Source of the DNA: Planctomycetota bacterium | GTDB taxonomy: Bacteria > Planctomycetota > Phycisphaerae > Sedimentisphaerales > Anaerohalosphaeraceae | Direction of reading: 5' to 3' | NCBI GenBank assembly: GCA_013349435.1 | Contig: DUZQ01000028.1 | Coordinates: forward strand, 1 to 37,647 | Length of the DNA stretch: 37,647 nucleotides | Shown here: piece after piece, positions 25,693 to 34,277 of the stretch | How positions within the stretch are numbered: the first letter of the stretch is position 1 | How the letters are laid out: the number at the start of each line of letters is the position of its first letter | Notes under the pieces: generated by a model | What the model saw: the letters and a program-made list of their open reading frames with translations, nothing else | Database searches by the model: none | What the model was told of the DNA's origin: nothing | Translations under genes and position numbers: made by a program

Positions 25693-25718
25693 ATATTCCA
25701 ACCGTAAAATTTTATCAA
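25690..25718 (-). promoter_or_regulatory. Sigma70 promoter of the fumarase-GTPase-dehydrogenase-cinA unit
   Basis: Minus strand TTGATA (25713-25718), 17-bp spacer, TATACT (25690-25695); both boxes match 5/6. Start near 25683, about 43 nt before the fumarase ATG. Confidence 0.65.
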
Positions 25719-25721
25719 CTA

Positions 25722-25750
25722 TTGACTAACTTCGACGTTTGGGCTAAACT
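25722..25750 (+). promoter_or_regulatory. Sigma70 promoter of the etfB-etfA-acyl-CoA dehydrogenase unit
   Basis: TTGACT (25722-25727), 17-bp spacer, TAAACT (25745-25750); start near 25757, about 49 nt before the etfB GTG. Its -35 lies three bases from the -35 of the divergent fumarase promoter. Confidence 0.62.
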
Positions 25751-25805
25751 GTCGCGGCATTAACGGATTGCCCAGAGTTAAATATAAGAGTATGAGGAGC
25801 TGACC

Positions 25806-26726
25806 GTGGCATATAATTGTGTAGTTTTGATAAAGCAAGTGCCTGATACGAAAAGAATTACGGGCCGAGCAATGAACGACGACGGCACGGTGAATCGTGG
25901 TGCGCTTCCTGCGATATTTAATCCCGAGGACTTAAACGCCCTTGAATTAGCCCTGCAAATCACCGAGAATTTCGGCGGGAATGTTTCGGTATTAACCATG
26001 GGACCGCCTGCCGCAAGCCAAATTCTGCGTGAAGCCCTTTATCGCGGCGCCGACTATGCGATTTTAATCAGCGACAGACGCTGTGCGGCAAGCGATACCT
26101 TAGCTACAAGCTATATCTTAAGCTGTGCCGTCAAGAAGCTCGATTACGACATCGTCCTGTGCGGCAGGCAGGCCATCGACGGCGATACCGCCCAGGTAGG
26201 TCCTCAGTTGGCTGAAAAGTTGGGCATAACTCAAATTACTTATGTTGAAAAACTCACAGAGCTTAAAGACACTACTATCATCGCCCGCCGAAACACAGGC
26301 AGAGGCTGGCAGGAAGTTAAAGCGAAGCTGCCCGTCCTTTTGACCGTTATCGGTGAGGCGAACGAGCCAAGACCCACCGCCGCCAAGAAACTTATGAAGT
26401 ATAAAAACGCACGCACGCAGTTGGAAGTTGCCGAGGCATTAGCCGGCCAAAACCCGCAGGCCTCCGAGACCGAAGTTAAAAAGCTTGCCGCCCTTGCAGA
26501 GGACCGGTGCAGGGACCTTGAAGAAAAGGGGCTGCTGATAAAACTGTGGGGCCTGGATTACTTGGAACCGGATTTTAACTGGTGCGGCCGGGACGGCTCA
26601 CCGACAAAGGTACACCGCATCCAAAGCATCGTACTCGAAACCAAAGAAACTAAGGATGTGGCGCCGACCTCGGATGGCGTTGCGACAATGATTCATGAAC
26701 TGATTGAAGAGCATACGATAGGATAG
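25806..26726 (+). CDS. etfB: Electron transfer flavoprotein beta subunit
   Basis: EtfB pairs with EtfA to carry electrons from acyl-CoA dehydrogenases to the membrane quinone pool or a comparable acceptor. The 306 residues open with CVVLIKQVPDTKRI, have FNPEDLNALELAL (38-50) and the family signature CGRQAIDGDTAQVGPQLAE (119-137). The protein is about 40-50 residues longer than usual; the extra part is a Lys/Glu/Ala-rich stretch near 200-260. Translation starts at GTG 25806 with AGGAG seven bases upstream and a promoter about 50 bp away. Adjacent etfA and an acyl-CoA dehydrogenase make fatty acid or related acyl-CoA oxidation the likely job. Whether it is an electron-bifurcating type cannot be decided by eye. 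Confidence 0.94.
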   Translation: MAYNCVVLIKQVPDTKRITGRAMNDDGTVNRGALPAIFNPEDLNALELALQITENFGGNVSVLTMGPPAASQILREALYRGADYAILISDRRCAASDTLATSYILSCAVKKLDYDIVLCGRQAIDGDTAQVGPQLAEKLGITQITYVEKLTELKDTTIIARRNTGRGWQEVKAKLPVLLTVIGEANEPRPTAAKKLMKYKNARTQLEVAEALAGQNPQASETEVKKLAALAEDRCRDLEEKGLLIKLWGLDYLEPDFNWCGRDGSPTKVHRIQSIVLETKETKDVAPTSDGVATMIHELIEEHTIG

Positions 26727-26766
26727 AAAAGGTTAACGGGTTGGAAGATTAAAAAGGATTGCAGAC

Positions 26767-27795
26767 ATGATTGAGGTCAACACCGCCGGTGAAGTGTGGG
26801 TATTTGCCGAGCAGCATGGGGGCAAACTTGAGGATACCCCGATTGAGCTTTTGAGCAAGGGAAAAGAGCTCGCCGACAAGCTCGGCGTAAAACTCGCCGC
26901 GCTTCTGTTAGGTGATAACTGCACGGCTCTTACCGACAAGCTGGCATATTACGGCGCCGATAAGGTCTATTTAGCTCAGCACAAGCTGCTCGGGCAATAC
27001 CAGACGAACTCCTACGCCAAGGTGATTTACGACCTGATTCATAAATACAAGCCGCAGATTGTTCTGTACGGCGCAACACCTTGCGGTCGGGATCTGGCTC
27101 CTCGCATAGCAAGTGCCGCAAAGGCGGGTCTGACCGCGGACTGCACCGATTTGCAGATTGGCGACCATAAAATCAACAAAACCGATACGGTTTACAAAAA
27201 CCTGCTCTTCCAGATTCGTCCCGCCTTCGGCGGCAATATCATAGCTACAATCATTAACTATGACCGCTGGCCGCAGATGGCAACGGTCCGGGAAGGTGTA
27301 ATGCCTATGCCTGAACAGGACACGACAAGAAAAGCCAAGGTCGTTACCGAGTCCGTCCAGGTTGCCTTGGATGATTTGCCGCTCGATATTCTCGACGAAC
27401 ACATCCGCCAAAGAAAAGTAAACCTCAAGGCCTCAAGGATAATTGTCGCCGGCGGAGCGGGTGTGGGCAGCAAGGCCAACTTCAAGCTGATATGGGACCT
27501 TGCCCACTGCCTCGGTGCCGCCCCTGCAGGGACAAGGGCGGCGGTTGACCTGGGATTTATCGACCATGACCACCAGGTCGGTCAGACGGGAACAACCGTA
27601 AGGCCCAGCCTGTATATAGCAGTCGGCATAAGTGGCGCGATACAACACCAGGCCGGTATGAGTGAGAGCAAGAAAATTGTCGCGGTCAATACCGACCCCG
27701 ATGCGCCTATATTTAACATCGCTCATTACAAAATAGTCGGTAACCTCAACGATGTAGTGCCGAAAATGATAAAGGCAATCAGGGAAAAAACATAA
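26767..27795 (+). CDS. etfA: Electron transfer flavoprotein alpha subunit
   Basis: EtfA holds the mobile FAD domain of the heterodimeric electron transfer flavoprotein. The 342 residues include an N-terminal alpha/beta domain (EVWVFAEQHGG) and the C-terminal FAD-binding domain, with VGQTGTTVRP (271-280), YIAVGISGAIQHQAGMS (283-299), IVAVNTDPDAPIF and a final YKIVGNLNDVVPKM, all diagnostic of the family. Length is normal. AAGGA precedes the ATG at 26767, 40 bp after etfB. A six-unit 7-bp repeat occupies the 47 bp between its stop codon and the acyl-CoA dehydrogenase start. Confidence 0.95.
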   Translation: MIEVNTAGEVWVFAEQHGGKLEDTPIELLSKGKELADKLGVKLAALLLGDNCTALTDKLAYYGADKVYLAQHKLLGQYQTNSYAKVIYDLIHKYKPQIVLYGATPCGRDLAPRIASAAKAGLTADCTDLQIGDHKINKTDTVYKNLLFQIRPAFGGNIIATIINYDRWPQMATVREGVMPMPEQDTTRKAKVVTESVQVALDDLPLDILDEHIRQRKVNLKASRIIVAGGAGVGSKANFKLIWDLAHCLGAAPAGTRAAVDLGFIDHDHQVGQTGTTVRPSLYIAVGISGAIQHQAGMSESKKIVAVNTDPDAPIFNIAHYKIVGNLNDVVPKMIKAIREKT

Positions 27796-27797
27796 TT

Positions 27798-27842
27798 TAG
27801 TGATGAGTTCTTAGTTTTGAGTTTTGAGTTTGGGATTTGAGA
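27798..27842. repeat. 7-bp tandem repeat between etfA and acyl-CoA dehydrogenase
   Basis: Six in-register units: TAGTGAT, GAGTTCT, TAGTTTT, GAGTTTT, GAGTTTG, GGATTTG, then AGA and the ATG of the next gene. It starts two bases after the etfA stop and is T/G-rich on the coding strand, like the other arrays. Confidence 0.65.
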
Positions 27843-29648
27843 ATGACCAACTTTTACAGAGATAACGACGATATTCAATTCCTGTTCAGGCATATTGACC
27901 TTGCGCCCCTTGCCGATTATATGGAAGAAGGCTTTCGTTTTGCAAAAGAATACGACTATGCACCGGCCGACACCGCCGAGGCCGTGCAAAATTATGACCT
28001 TGTGCTCGACTCGCTGGGCCGTCTCAGCGGTGACTTCATTGCTCCACGCAGCGAGGATATCGACAGGGAAGGTAACACCCTTAACCCCGACGGCACGGTA
28101 ACATACGCCAAGGGAATCGCAGAGTCATTAGACGCCTTAGCCGGGGCCGATGTGATGGGATTCACTTTACCGCACAGGTTCGGCGGCCTTAATTTCCCGA
28201 ATCTTATTTATTCAATAGCAATCGAAATAGTCTCAAGAGCAGACGCCTCGCTGATGAATATCTTCGGCCTGCAGGGAATAGCCGAGACCATCAACGCCTT
28301 CGCCTCCGAAGAAATAAAGGCCAAGTACCTGCCCCATTTTGCCGCCGGTAAAGTAACCGGTGCAATGGTTTTGACGGAGCCGGATGCCGGCAGCGACCTG
28401 CAATCCGTCAAGCTTCGCGCCTTCCAGGCTGACGACGGTAAATGGTATCTGCACGGCGTAAAACGCTTCATCACTAACGGCTGCGGAGACGTTTTGCTGG
28501 TTTTAGCCCGCAGCGAACCGGACAGGGCCGGGGGGCTGGGTCTTAGTCTTTTTGTATGTGACAGAGGCCCGACCGTTAAGGTGCGAAGGCTCGAAGACAA
28601 ATTGGGTATCCACGGTTCACCGACCTGTGAGCTTTACTTTAATAATACTCCCTGTGAGCTGATAGGAGAAAGACAGCGCGGGCTGGTAACATACGTTATG
28701 GCTCTTATGAACGGGGCGCGAATCGGCATCGCCTCCCAGTCTCTTGGAATCGCAGAAGCAACCTACCGAATCGGTCGTGACTACGCCGCAACCAGAACCC
28801 AGTTCGGCGGCCCGATAGAAAAGCTGCCCGCTGTACGCGACATGCTTATGGATATGAAAATCGGTATCGAGGCCGGGCGCGCGCTGCTCTATGAGACCAG
28901 CAGAGTGGTCGATACCGAAGTCGGGCTCGAAAAAGCCCTTGCCAACCTCCCCGTCGACAAGAACGCCGCCAAGGAGCTTAAGAACGAGCACCGGAAGACA
29001 AAAAGACTCGCTGCAATGCTGACGCCGATGAGCAAATATTATTGTTCAGAAATGTGCAATACCGTTGCCTATGATGCTATTCAGGTCTTAGGCGGAAGCG
29101 GCTTTATGAGAGATTACGCCTGTGAACGGCACGCACGAGACGCCCGAATAACAACCATTTACGAAGGTACAAGCCAGTTGCAGATTGTCGCCGCCGTGCG
29201 CGGAGTTTCCGGAGGCACCTGTGAAAAGTACCTCGCCGAACTTGCCCGGGCCGAATATGACCCCCAACTCAAAGATATGCTTGACATCCTCAAAGAAGGA
29301 ACCGGGCACTTAACTAAAGCGACCACATTTGTAAAGGAAGCGGGAGTCGAATATATGGACCTTTACGGCCGGCAGCTCGTAGATATGGCAATCGCATTGA
29401 TAACGGGTTATCTCTTCTGCAATCAGGCAAGCACAAAAGTTGATATGCTCTTGCCGGTTACAAATGCCGAATCGGGCGGCGAACCGAAAACTATTACTAT
29501 GAAAGACCGCAAGGCAAAAATCGCCCGGCGCTATATTTCTAAAAATGCGCCAAAACTCGCCGCAATTACCGATACGATTTGCACCGGTGATAAATCCGCC
29601 TTTATTGAATACGACGCGGTTATCGGCCCCACAAAAAAAGAAATATAG
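27843..29648 (+). CDS. Acyl-CoA dehydrogenase, 600-residue (long C-terminal) type
   Basis: A flavoenzyme that oxidises an acyl-CoA to the enoyl-CoA and hands electrons to EtfAB encoded just upstream. The 601 residues show the N-terminal segment of the long-type family (FYRDNDDIQFLF), MVLTEPDAGSDLQSVK (175-190) in the substrate/FAD region, RTQFGGPIEKLPAVRDML, QVLGGSGFMRDY and the catalytic base in IYEGTSQLQI (Glu 441). The extra roughly 150 C-terminal residues match the acyl-CoA dehydrogenase C-terminal extension found in DmdC-like and long-chain enzymes. The chain-length preference cannot be read from the sequence. The ATG at 27843 is preferred over a TTG two codons earlier; the ribosome-binding site (GGGA) is weak and falls in the heptamer repeat. 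Confidence 0.93.
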   Translation: MTNFYRDNDDIQFLFRHIDLAPLADYMEEGFRFAKEYDYAPADTAEAVQNYDLVLDSLGRLSGDFIAPRSEDIDREGNTLNPDGTVTYAKGIAESLDALAGADVMGFTLPHRFGGLNFPNLIYSIAIEIVSRADASLMNIFGLQGIAETINAFASEEIKAKYLPHFAAGKVTGAMVLTEPDAGSDLQSVKLRAFQADDGKWYLHGVKRFITNGCGDVLLVLARSEPDRAGGLGLSLFVCDRGPTVKVRRLEDKLGIHGSPTCELYFNNTPCELIGERQRGLVTYVMALMNGARIGIASQSLGIAEATYRIGRDYAATRTQFGGPIEKLPAVRDMLMDMKIGIEAGRALLYETSRVVDTEVGLEKALANLPVDKNAAKELKNEHRKTKRLAAMLTPMSKYYCSEMCNTVAYDAIQVLGGSGFMRDYACERHARDARITTIYEGTSQLQIVAAVRGVSGGTCEKYLAELARAEYDPQLKDMLDILKEGTGHLTKATTFVKEAGVEYMDLYGRQLVDMAIALITGYLFCNQASTKVDMLLPVTNAESGGEPKTITMKDRKAKIARRYISKNAPKLAAITDTICTGDKSAFIEYDAVIGPTKKEI

Positions 29649-29774
29649 CAAAAACCACACATCTAATATGAGGGTCGATAATTCTCCCGCCGCACTTCAT
29701 TAAAAGACTCTTTTTTACCAGCAATTGCATCATCTTATCGGACGTCCCTTCTTGTTATAATAAGGAGAAAAGAC

Positions 29775-29803
29775 TTGACAAAAAGGGCCTTATATGTTAC
29801 CAT
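29775..29803 (+). promoter_or_regulatory. Promoter of the haemagglutinin-like gene
   Basis: Consensus TTGACA (29775-29780), 17-bp spacer, TACCAT (29798-29803), start near 29810. This implies a leader of about 137 nt before the ATG at 29947. A lone TATAAT at about 29756 has no good -35. Confidence 0.5.
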
Positions 29804-29858
29804 AAAAGCCTGTTATTCTCGTTCAAAATGCTAAATGAAATTTGGAGAGGAGTGTAGT

Positions 29859-29933
29859 TCCGGCGCATATATGCCGGACGGTATATTCTTAAATGGGGGT
29901 GTTTAAACAACATTTGCCGATTAAAATTTCGGC
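29859..29933 (+). promoter_or_regulatory. Structured 5' leader of the haemagglutinin-like gene
   Basis: Two hairpins lie in the leader: TCCGGC-(8 nt)-GCCGGA at 29859-29878, and GCCGA-(8 nt)-TCGGC at 29916-29933. The second ends on the base before the AGGAGG ribosome-binding site (29934-29939) and could control access to it. It does not match the c-di-GMP-I riboswitch pattern or another class I recognise. Confidence 0.4.
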
Positions 29934-29946
29934 AGGAGGCTATGTA

Positions 29947-32900
29947 ATGATTTTTATGAGAAAATTCTATCGAAGGAATCTTAAAAACCTTGTCATAAAC
30001 TTTTTGGTATGCTGTCTGATTGTTAACCTTCCGGCCTCGGTCGCTTTGGCTGACGTGGTACTGACGGACGTCGTAAACGGCAATATCACCGTCAATGCAG
30101 GCGGTAACACGACCAATATGACCGCCACAGACGGAGCAATCGGAAACTTCAGTGATTTTGACATAGCCGCAACTCAATCAGTATTTTGCGCACAGCCGGG
30201 TGCCGACGCCAGGGCACTTTTCGAGGTGCACTCCGTGGACGGTACACAAATCTACGGCAGATTCGAGGCGACAGGAAGTGTTTATCTGCATGATGCAGCC
30301 GGGATACTGATTGGACCGGACGCTACGATAAACATGACTCAACTGGTGGCCACAAGCCTCGCTCTGTCACACGATGATTTTCTTAAAGGCCGAGATATAT
30401 TTAACGGCGGCAATGCGGCGGTTATAAACCAGGGCAACATCTCGGCAGAGAAGGTCGCGCTTATCGGCAGGAAGGTTCTTAACACCGGAACCATAACAAG
30501 TCCCAAAGGATATGTTGTAATGGCGGCGGGAGACAAAATCACATTAGGCCAGCCGGGCAGCAATGTCATTGTCGAGTTAGCTTCTGTTGATATTCCAGAG
30601 ACAACGGATAACAAAATTGCGGATATGGCCGATGTCGCCAATGAAGGCACAATTGACGCCCGGGAAGGTATGGTGGTTCTTGCCGCAGGCGATGTCTTCT
30701 CCAAAGCGTTAAATCTCGGAACTATATCAGCGTCCGGCGGAACCGTCACAGCCACTGCCGCCCGTGTCGGCCAATTCGGAACTATCAACACAGACGGTAT
30801 CGAAGGCGATGGAGGCAGTGTCAATTTAACGGCCGGCGAAACGGTTGCTCTCGGCGACGACAGCCTCACAACGGCGAACGGCGGGACCAACGGCGATGGT
30901 GGCGAGGTGATTGTATATTCACCGGGTACGGCGCTGCTGAGGCCGGGCGCGAGAATCGAGGTCAAAGGAGGCGGCGAATCAGGTAACGGTGGATTTGTCG
31001 AAATCTCCGGTAAAGAGCATGTGGAAGTAAACGGCACGGTTGACAGAACAGCCACCAACGGCCAAAGCGGTATGTTGCTCATCGACCCGACAGATATCAT
31101 AATCACGGACAACGATGTTGATGATCCCACCTGGACGGGCGACGACTTTGCCCCGACAGTTACAGGGCCGGGCAGCGAAATGGACATTGACACTCTCGAA
31201 GGTCATCTTGGACTCGGAAATACAACTATAAGCACAGACTCATCTCTCTCGGAGCCGGGAAATGTTACTTTTGCAGCACGCAGAAATGTGGACAACAACA
31301 CAGAACACTCACTAACCGTTAATGCCGACGGTGATATCAATATTAAAAGAGCCAGCGGCTTCAATTTTACGGGCGGCGGTGATTTAACACTCAATACCGA
31401 CACCAATACAGACGGAACCGGCGGAACAATTAATCTCAACGCCGATATCCTCGCTCATAATGTCGAGTTAAACGGCGAGGTAAACGCCTATGGAATCATA
31501 AACCGAACAATAGAGGCACAAAAGACAGACTCGCAACAGGCAACTCTGTCAATCAACGGAAACATCACCAAATACGGCAACGGCAAGCTTATACTTGCAG
31601 GTGATGACGGGATTAACCTTGCTGGTGATGTAACAGGCGACGGCAACAACCATGTGATATTTGAGAATGTGGTTTATGCAACCGGCAGCGGCGACCAGAA
31701 ATTCGATGCCGAGACGGGAACGATAACCGCAAATGATGATGTCAACAAAAACACTTCGGGCAACCTCGCTCTCGCCGGCGCTGCGATTACCCTCAACGGT
31801 AATGTGAGCACGGCTGACAACCTTGATTTAAACGGCCCGACCACTGTGGCCGCCGACAAAACACTTATGGCAGACGGCGATTTACACGCAACGGCTACTC
31901 TCAGCGGCAGTGGGAATTTGGATGTACAGGCTGACAATATCGCCCTGGACGATGACGTCTCCGCCGCCGGTAATCTCACGTTAAATGCTGCCGACGACGT
32001 TACGGTTAGCGGAAATATCACAGCTACGAACGGCGGGAATATCGAAATCTCCTCGTCGGATAATACCACATATCTTAACGGTGATTTAGTCAAGGCCGAA
32101 GGTGATATAACTCTGAACAACAACACACAGCTTGATGGAACCGGTACTCAAAAGATTGATGCCGGCGGCAGATTAACAGCAAACGGAGATGTAACAAAAA
32201 CCTCGAACGGCATGATGTTACTATACGGCAGAACCGATGGAATAGACCTGAACGGCAGCGTGGAATCCGAGTCCGGCAGCCTGATGATAATGAACGAATT
32301 TACTTCAGCAGGTGATTTGAAGGCCTGGGATTATCTGGAGATGTTCGCCGCCGGCGAGTTTGACGGACCCGACCAGCAGGTACACTCGGAAAACGGTTAT
32401 ATAGCAGCTCACGAAACTCTGACTAAAACAAGCCCCGGCAACCTCAAAATCACTATAGGCCAAGGTGCAGACCAATACAACGACCATATATACCTTGACG
32501 ACGATGTTACAGTTGATAACGGAAGCTTGATTGTCGGCGGTATCGAGGAAATAAACGCCGGCCGCGGTGACCCGGAAATGGTCAACCTTTATGTGTATGC
32601 AGATCTGTTTGCAAGTAAGGATGTAAGTCTCTTTGCCGATACCGAGTTCTATGGCGGCTTTTACACAAGTGATACCGTGGACCAGTCGGTTCAGGCGGAC
32701 AACGGAACCCTTGCAACCTATGGCTGGCTGAATAAAACGACTCCGGGTGATTTGACGTTGAAGGGAGGCTCCGAAGAACTGGCTATAGACCTTCACTATG
32801 CCGGTCCCGACAACGGCGTAAGTACCTGCTGCGGAAATATAATTATCGAGGGCCAAGGCGACATACAAATCGGTGTTGACCTGATAACAACACTACGGTC

Positions 32901-34242
32901 GTCTTGCGGCGGCGATGACTACAAACCACAATCCTATGAAGTGCAACAGCCCGGCGGTGTGTCGATCATTTCACAAAACGGCAAGATATACACCGAAGAC
33001 ACACAAGAGGCGCCGGACGGCCTTGATCCACCCACCCTTAGAAACAGCATCAACGGCACAGACTATGCTCTAAACACAACCATAGAAGGTTATTCCGACG
33101 ATGCAACAGGTGCAGGAGTCAACTTAGTCCCATCCGGCGAAATAGCGGGTAAGGCGGCAATCATGCTTATGAGCAAAGAAGACCTGAATCTCGGTGAAAA
33201 TAGTCACCTCCGCGCCGAAGGATTGTACTACGGCACGGATGTTGACGACCGGCCGGCAATTGGTTTTCTCAATGAATCAGCCGGTATCGGTGGATATGAC
33301 AGAGACCAGGGGCAGCCTATTGATGTTGCTATTTATGCGGCAAGCACCGAGGGCAATGTCCAGGCCGATGGTACTATGGAAGTTGCGTTTGGTTTTCCAA
33401 AACAGGCTTCGGTCCAGGAACTGAATACGGGCGCCACGGTGGTCTTAGATGCCAAAGACACTGTGAATTTTACACCTGAAGGATTCAGGATTTTTGACCG
33501 AGGCACGTTCAGCCTACAGGTATGCTCGAGAATAACGGAATGGCTCAAGGATGCCGTTGGCAATGCAACCCTGCCTTTTGCCGGCACCCCTTCCTTTATG
33601 ATTTCTTTTCTTGGGGCAGGTTATGATTATGTCCTTCGAGGCGCAGGTCTTGAAAATCCCGCCATTAATGATGGGCGGGCATGGGTGCTTGAAGACCCGT
33701 CTTCAGAGCCAGCCCACCTGGACACGATGGCCTACTTTGAAGACAGGCCTCCATTTGAAATTGAAGATGAATGTCCGGCTTTAGTGGCCTGGGCCGCCGA
33801 GGAACTCGGACTACAGGGCGGGATTCAGACCTATTTGTCGAATGCTTATGTCTATACCACGGACCTGCAACCCTGCGAAATGTGTGCCAGACTCCGCGAC
33901 GCCGCTACGATTCTCGAAGACCAGGACGGCGCCCAAATTGCGGCTCTTGGCGCGGTAATAAATGAATTTATCGCACCGCCGGCGCCAATCTCCACCGAGC
34001 AAATGGCTTCGGTCGGGCAGGCGTTAGCTCTTCACACCGATGACGGGACCCATTATGCAGCAGCGGGAAGATGGCTCGATGCTCTTATTGAGTATATTGG
34101 TATCGTAAATTCCGAGATAGGCTGGCCCCTCGCTGATTCGGTCGCACTTGTTACAAGCAAATATGTCTCGCCGGCCACCGCCGAAGCCGATCCCGCAGTT
34201 GCAGTTTACATCGAAGCACAATTGGCCGCTTTAGGCGGATAA
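29947..34242 (+). CDS. Filamentous haemagglutinin-like exoprotein (TpsA-type) with conserved C-terminal CxxC domain
   Basis: A secreted beta-helix protein of 1431 residues. The signal peptide (1-35) ends PASVALA|D. Residues about 36-150 match the haemagglutination activity/TPS domain: GNITVNAGG, VDGTQIYGRFEATGSVYLHDAAGILIG-type text and MTQLVATSLALS. A long Gly/Asn/Asp/Thr-rich right-handed beta-helix follows, with DPTDIIITDNDVDD near 390 and a module repeated four times (DQ, then a D/E-NG turn, then a K-T-x-x-G-L-L strand) near 590, 740, 815 and 920. The C-terminal 155 residues are different: helical, with CPALVAWAAEELG and QPCEMCARLRDAA. The ATG at 29947 follows AGGAGG by seven bases; an ATG 18 codons earlier has no ribosome-binding site. 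No TpsB transporter lies in the window. Likely a cell-surface adhesin or matrix protein. Confidence 0.82.
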   Translation: MIFMRKFYRRNLKNLVINFLVCCLIVNLPASVALADVVLTDVVNGNITVNAGGNTTNMTATDGAIGNFSDFDIAATQSVFCAQPGADARALFEVHSVDGTQIYGRFEATGSVYLHDAAGILIGPDATINMTQLVATSLALSHDDFLKGRDIFNGGNAAVINQGNISAEKVALIGRKVLNTGTITSPKGYVVMAAGDKITLGQPGSNVIVELASVDIPETTDNKIADMADVANEGTIDAREGMVVLAAGDVFSKALNLGTISASGGTVTATAARVGQFGTINTDGIEGDGGSVNLTAGETVALGDDSLTTANGGTNGDGGEVIVYSPGTALLRPGARIEVKGGGESGNGGFVEISGKEHVEVNGTVDRTATNGQSGMLLIDPTDIIITDNDVDDPTWTGDDFAPTVTGPGSEMDIDTLEGHLGLGNTTISTDSSLSEPGNVTFAARRNVDNNTEHSLTVNADGDINIKRASGFNFTGGGDLTLNTDTNTDGTGGTINLNADILAHNVELNGEVNAYGIINRTIEAQKTDSQQATLSINGNITKYGNGKLILAGDDGINLAGDVTGDGNNHVIFENVVYATGSGDQKFDAETGTITANDDVNKNTSGNLALAGAAITLNGNVSTADNLDLNGPTTVAADKTLMADGDLHATATLSGSGNLDVQADNIALDDDVSAAGNLTLNAADDVTVSGNITATNGGNIEISSSDNTTYLNGDLVKAEGDITLNNNTQLDGTGTQKIDAGGRLTANGDVTKTSNGMMLLYGRTDGIDLNGSVESESGSLMIMNEFTSAGDLKAWDYLEMFAAGEFDGPDQQVHSENGYIAAHETLTKTSPGNLKITIGQGADQYNDHIYLDDDVTVDNGSLIVGGIEEINAGRGDPEMVNLYVYADLFASKDVSLFADTEFYGGFYTSDTVDQSVQADNGTLATYGWLNKTTPGDLTLKGGSEELAIDLHYAGPDNGVSTCCGNIIIEGQGDIQIGVDLITTLRSSCGGDDYKPQSYEVQQPGGVSIISQNGKIYTEDTQEAPDGLDPPTLRNSINGTDYALNTTIEGYSDDATGAGVNLVPSGEIAGKAAIMLMSKEDLNLGENSHLRAEGLYYGTDVDDRPAIGFLNESAGIGGYDRDQGQPIDVAIYAASTEGNVQADGTMEVAFGFPKQASVQELNTGATVVLDAKDTVNFTPEGFRIFDRGTFSLQVCSRITEWLKDAVGNATLPFAGTPSFMISFLGAGYDYVLRGAGLENPAINDGRAWVLEDPSSEPAHLDTMAYFEDRPPFEIEDECPALVAWAAEELGLQGGIQTYLSNAYVYTTDLQPCEMCARLRDAATILEDQDGAQIAALGAVINEFIAPPAPISTEQMASVGQALALHTDDGTHYAAAGRWLDALIEYIGIVNSEIGWPLADSVALVTSKYVSPATAEADPAVAVYIEAQLAALGG

Positions 34243-34277
34243 AATGGAAAAATATACACAAAAAAAGCCGGCTTCGC

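Noticed and set aside
29810-29946. c-di-GMP riboswitch upstream of the exoprotein gene
   Set aside because: The conserved GEMM-I core sequences and paired helices are not present; only two simple hairpins are seen.
30339-31193. Minus-strand 284-codon open frame opposite the haemagglutinin-like gene
   Set aside because: Ser/Pro/Val-rich text is what the antisense of Gly/Asn/Asp-rich repeats gives; no independent signals.
34243-34277. Possible terminator AAGCCGGCTT followed by T-run between the converging genes
   Set aside because: The palindrome leaves no room for a loop, so a stable terminator hairpin cannot form as drawn.
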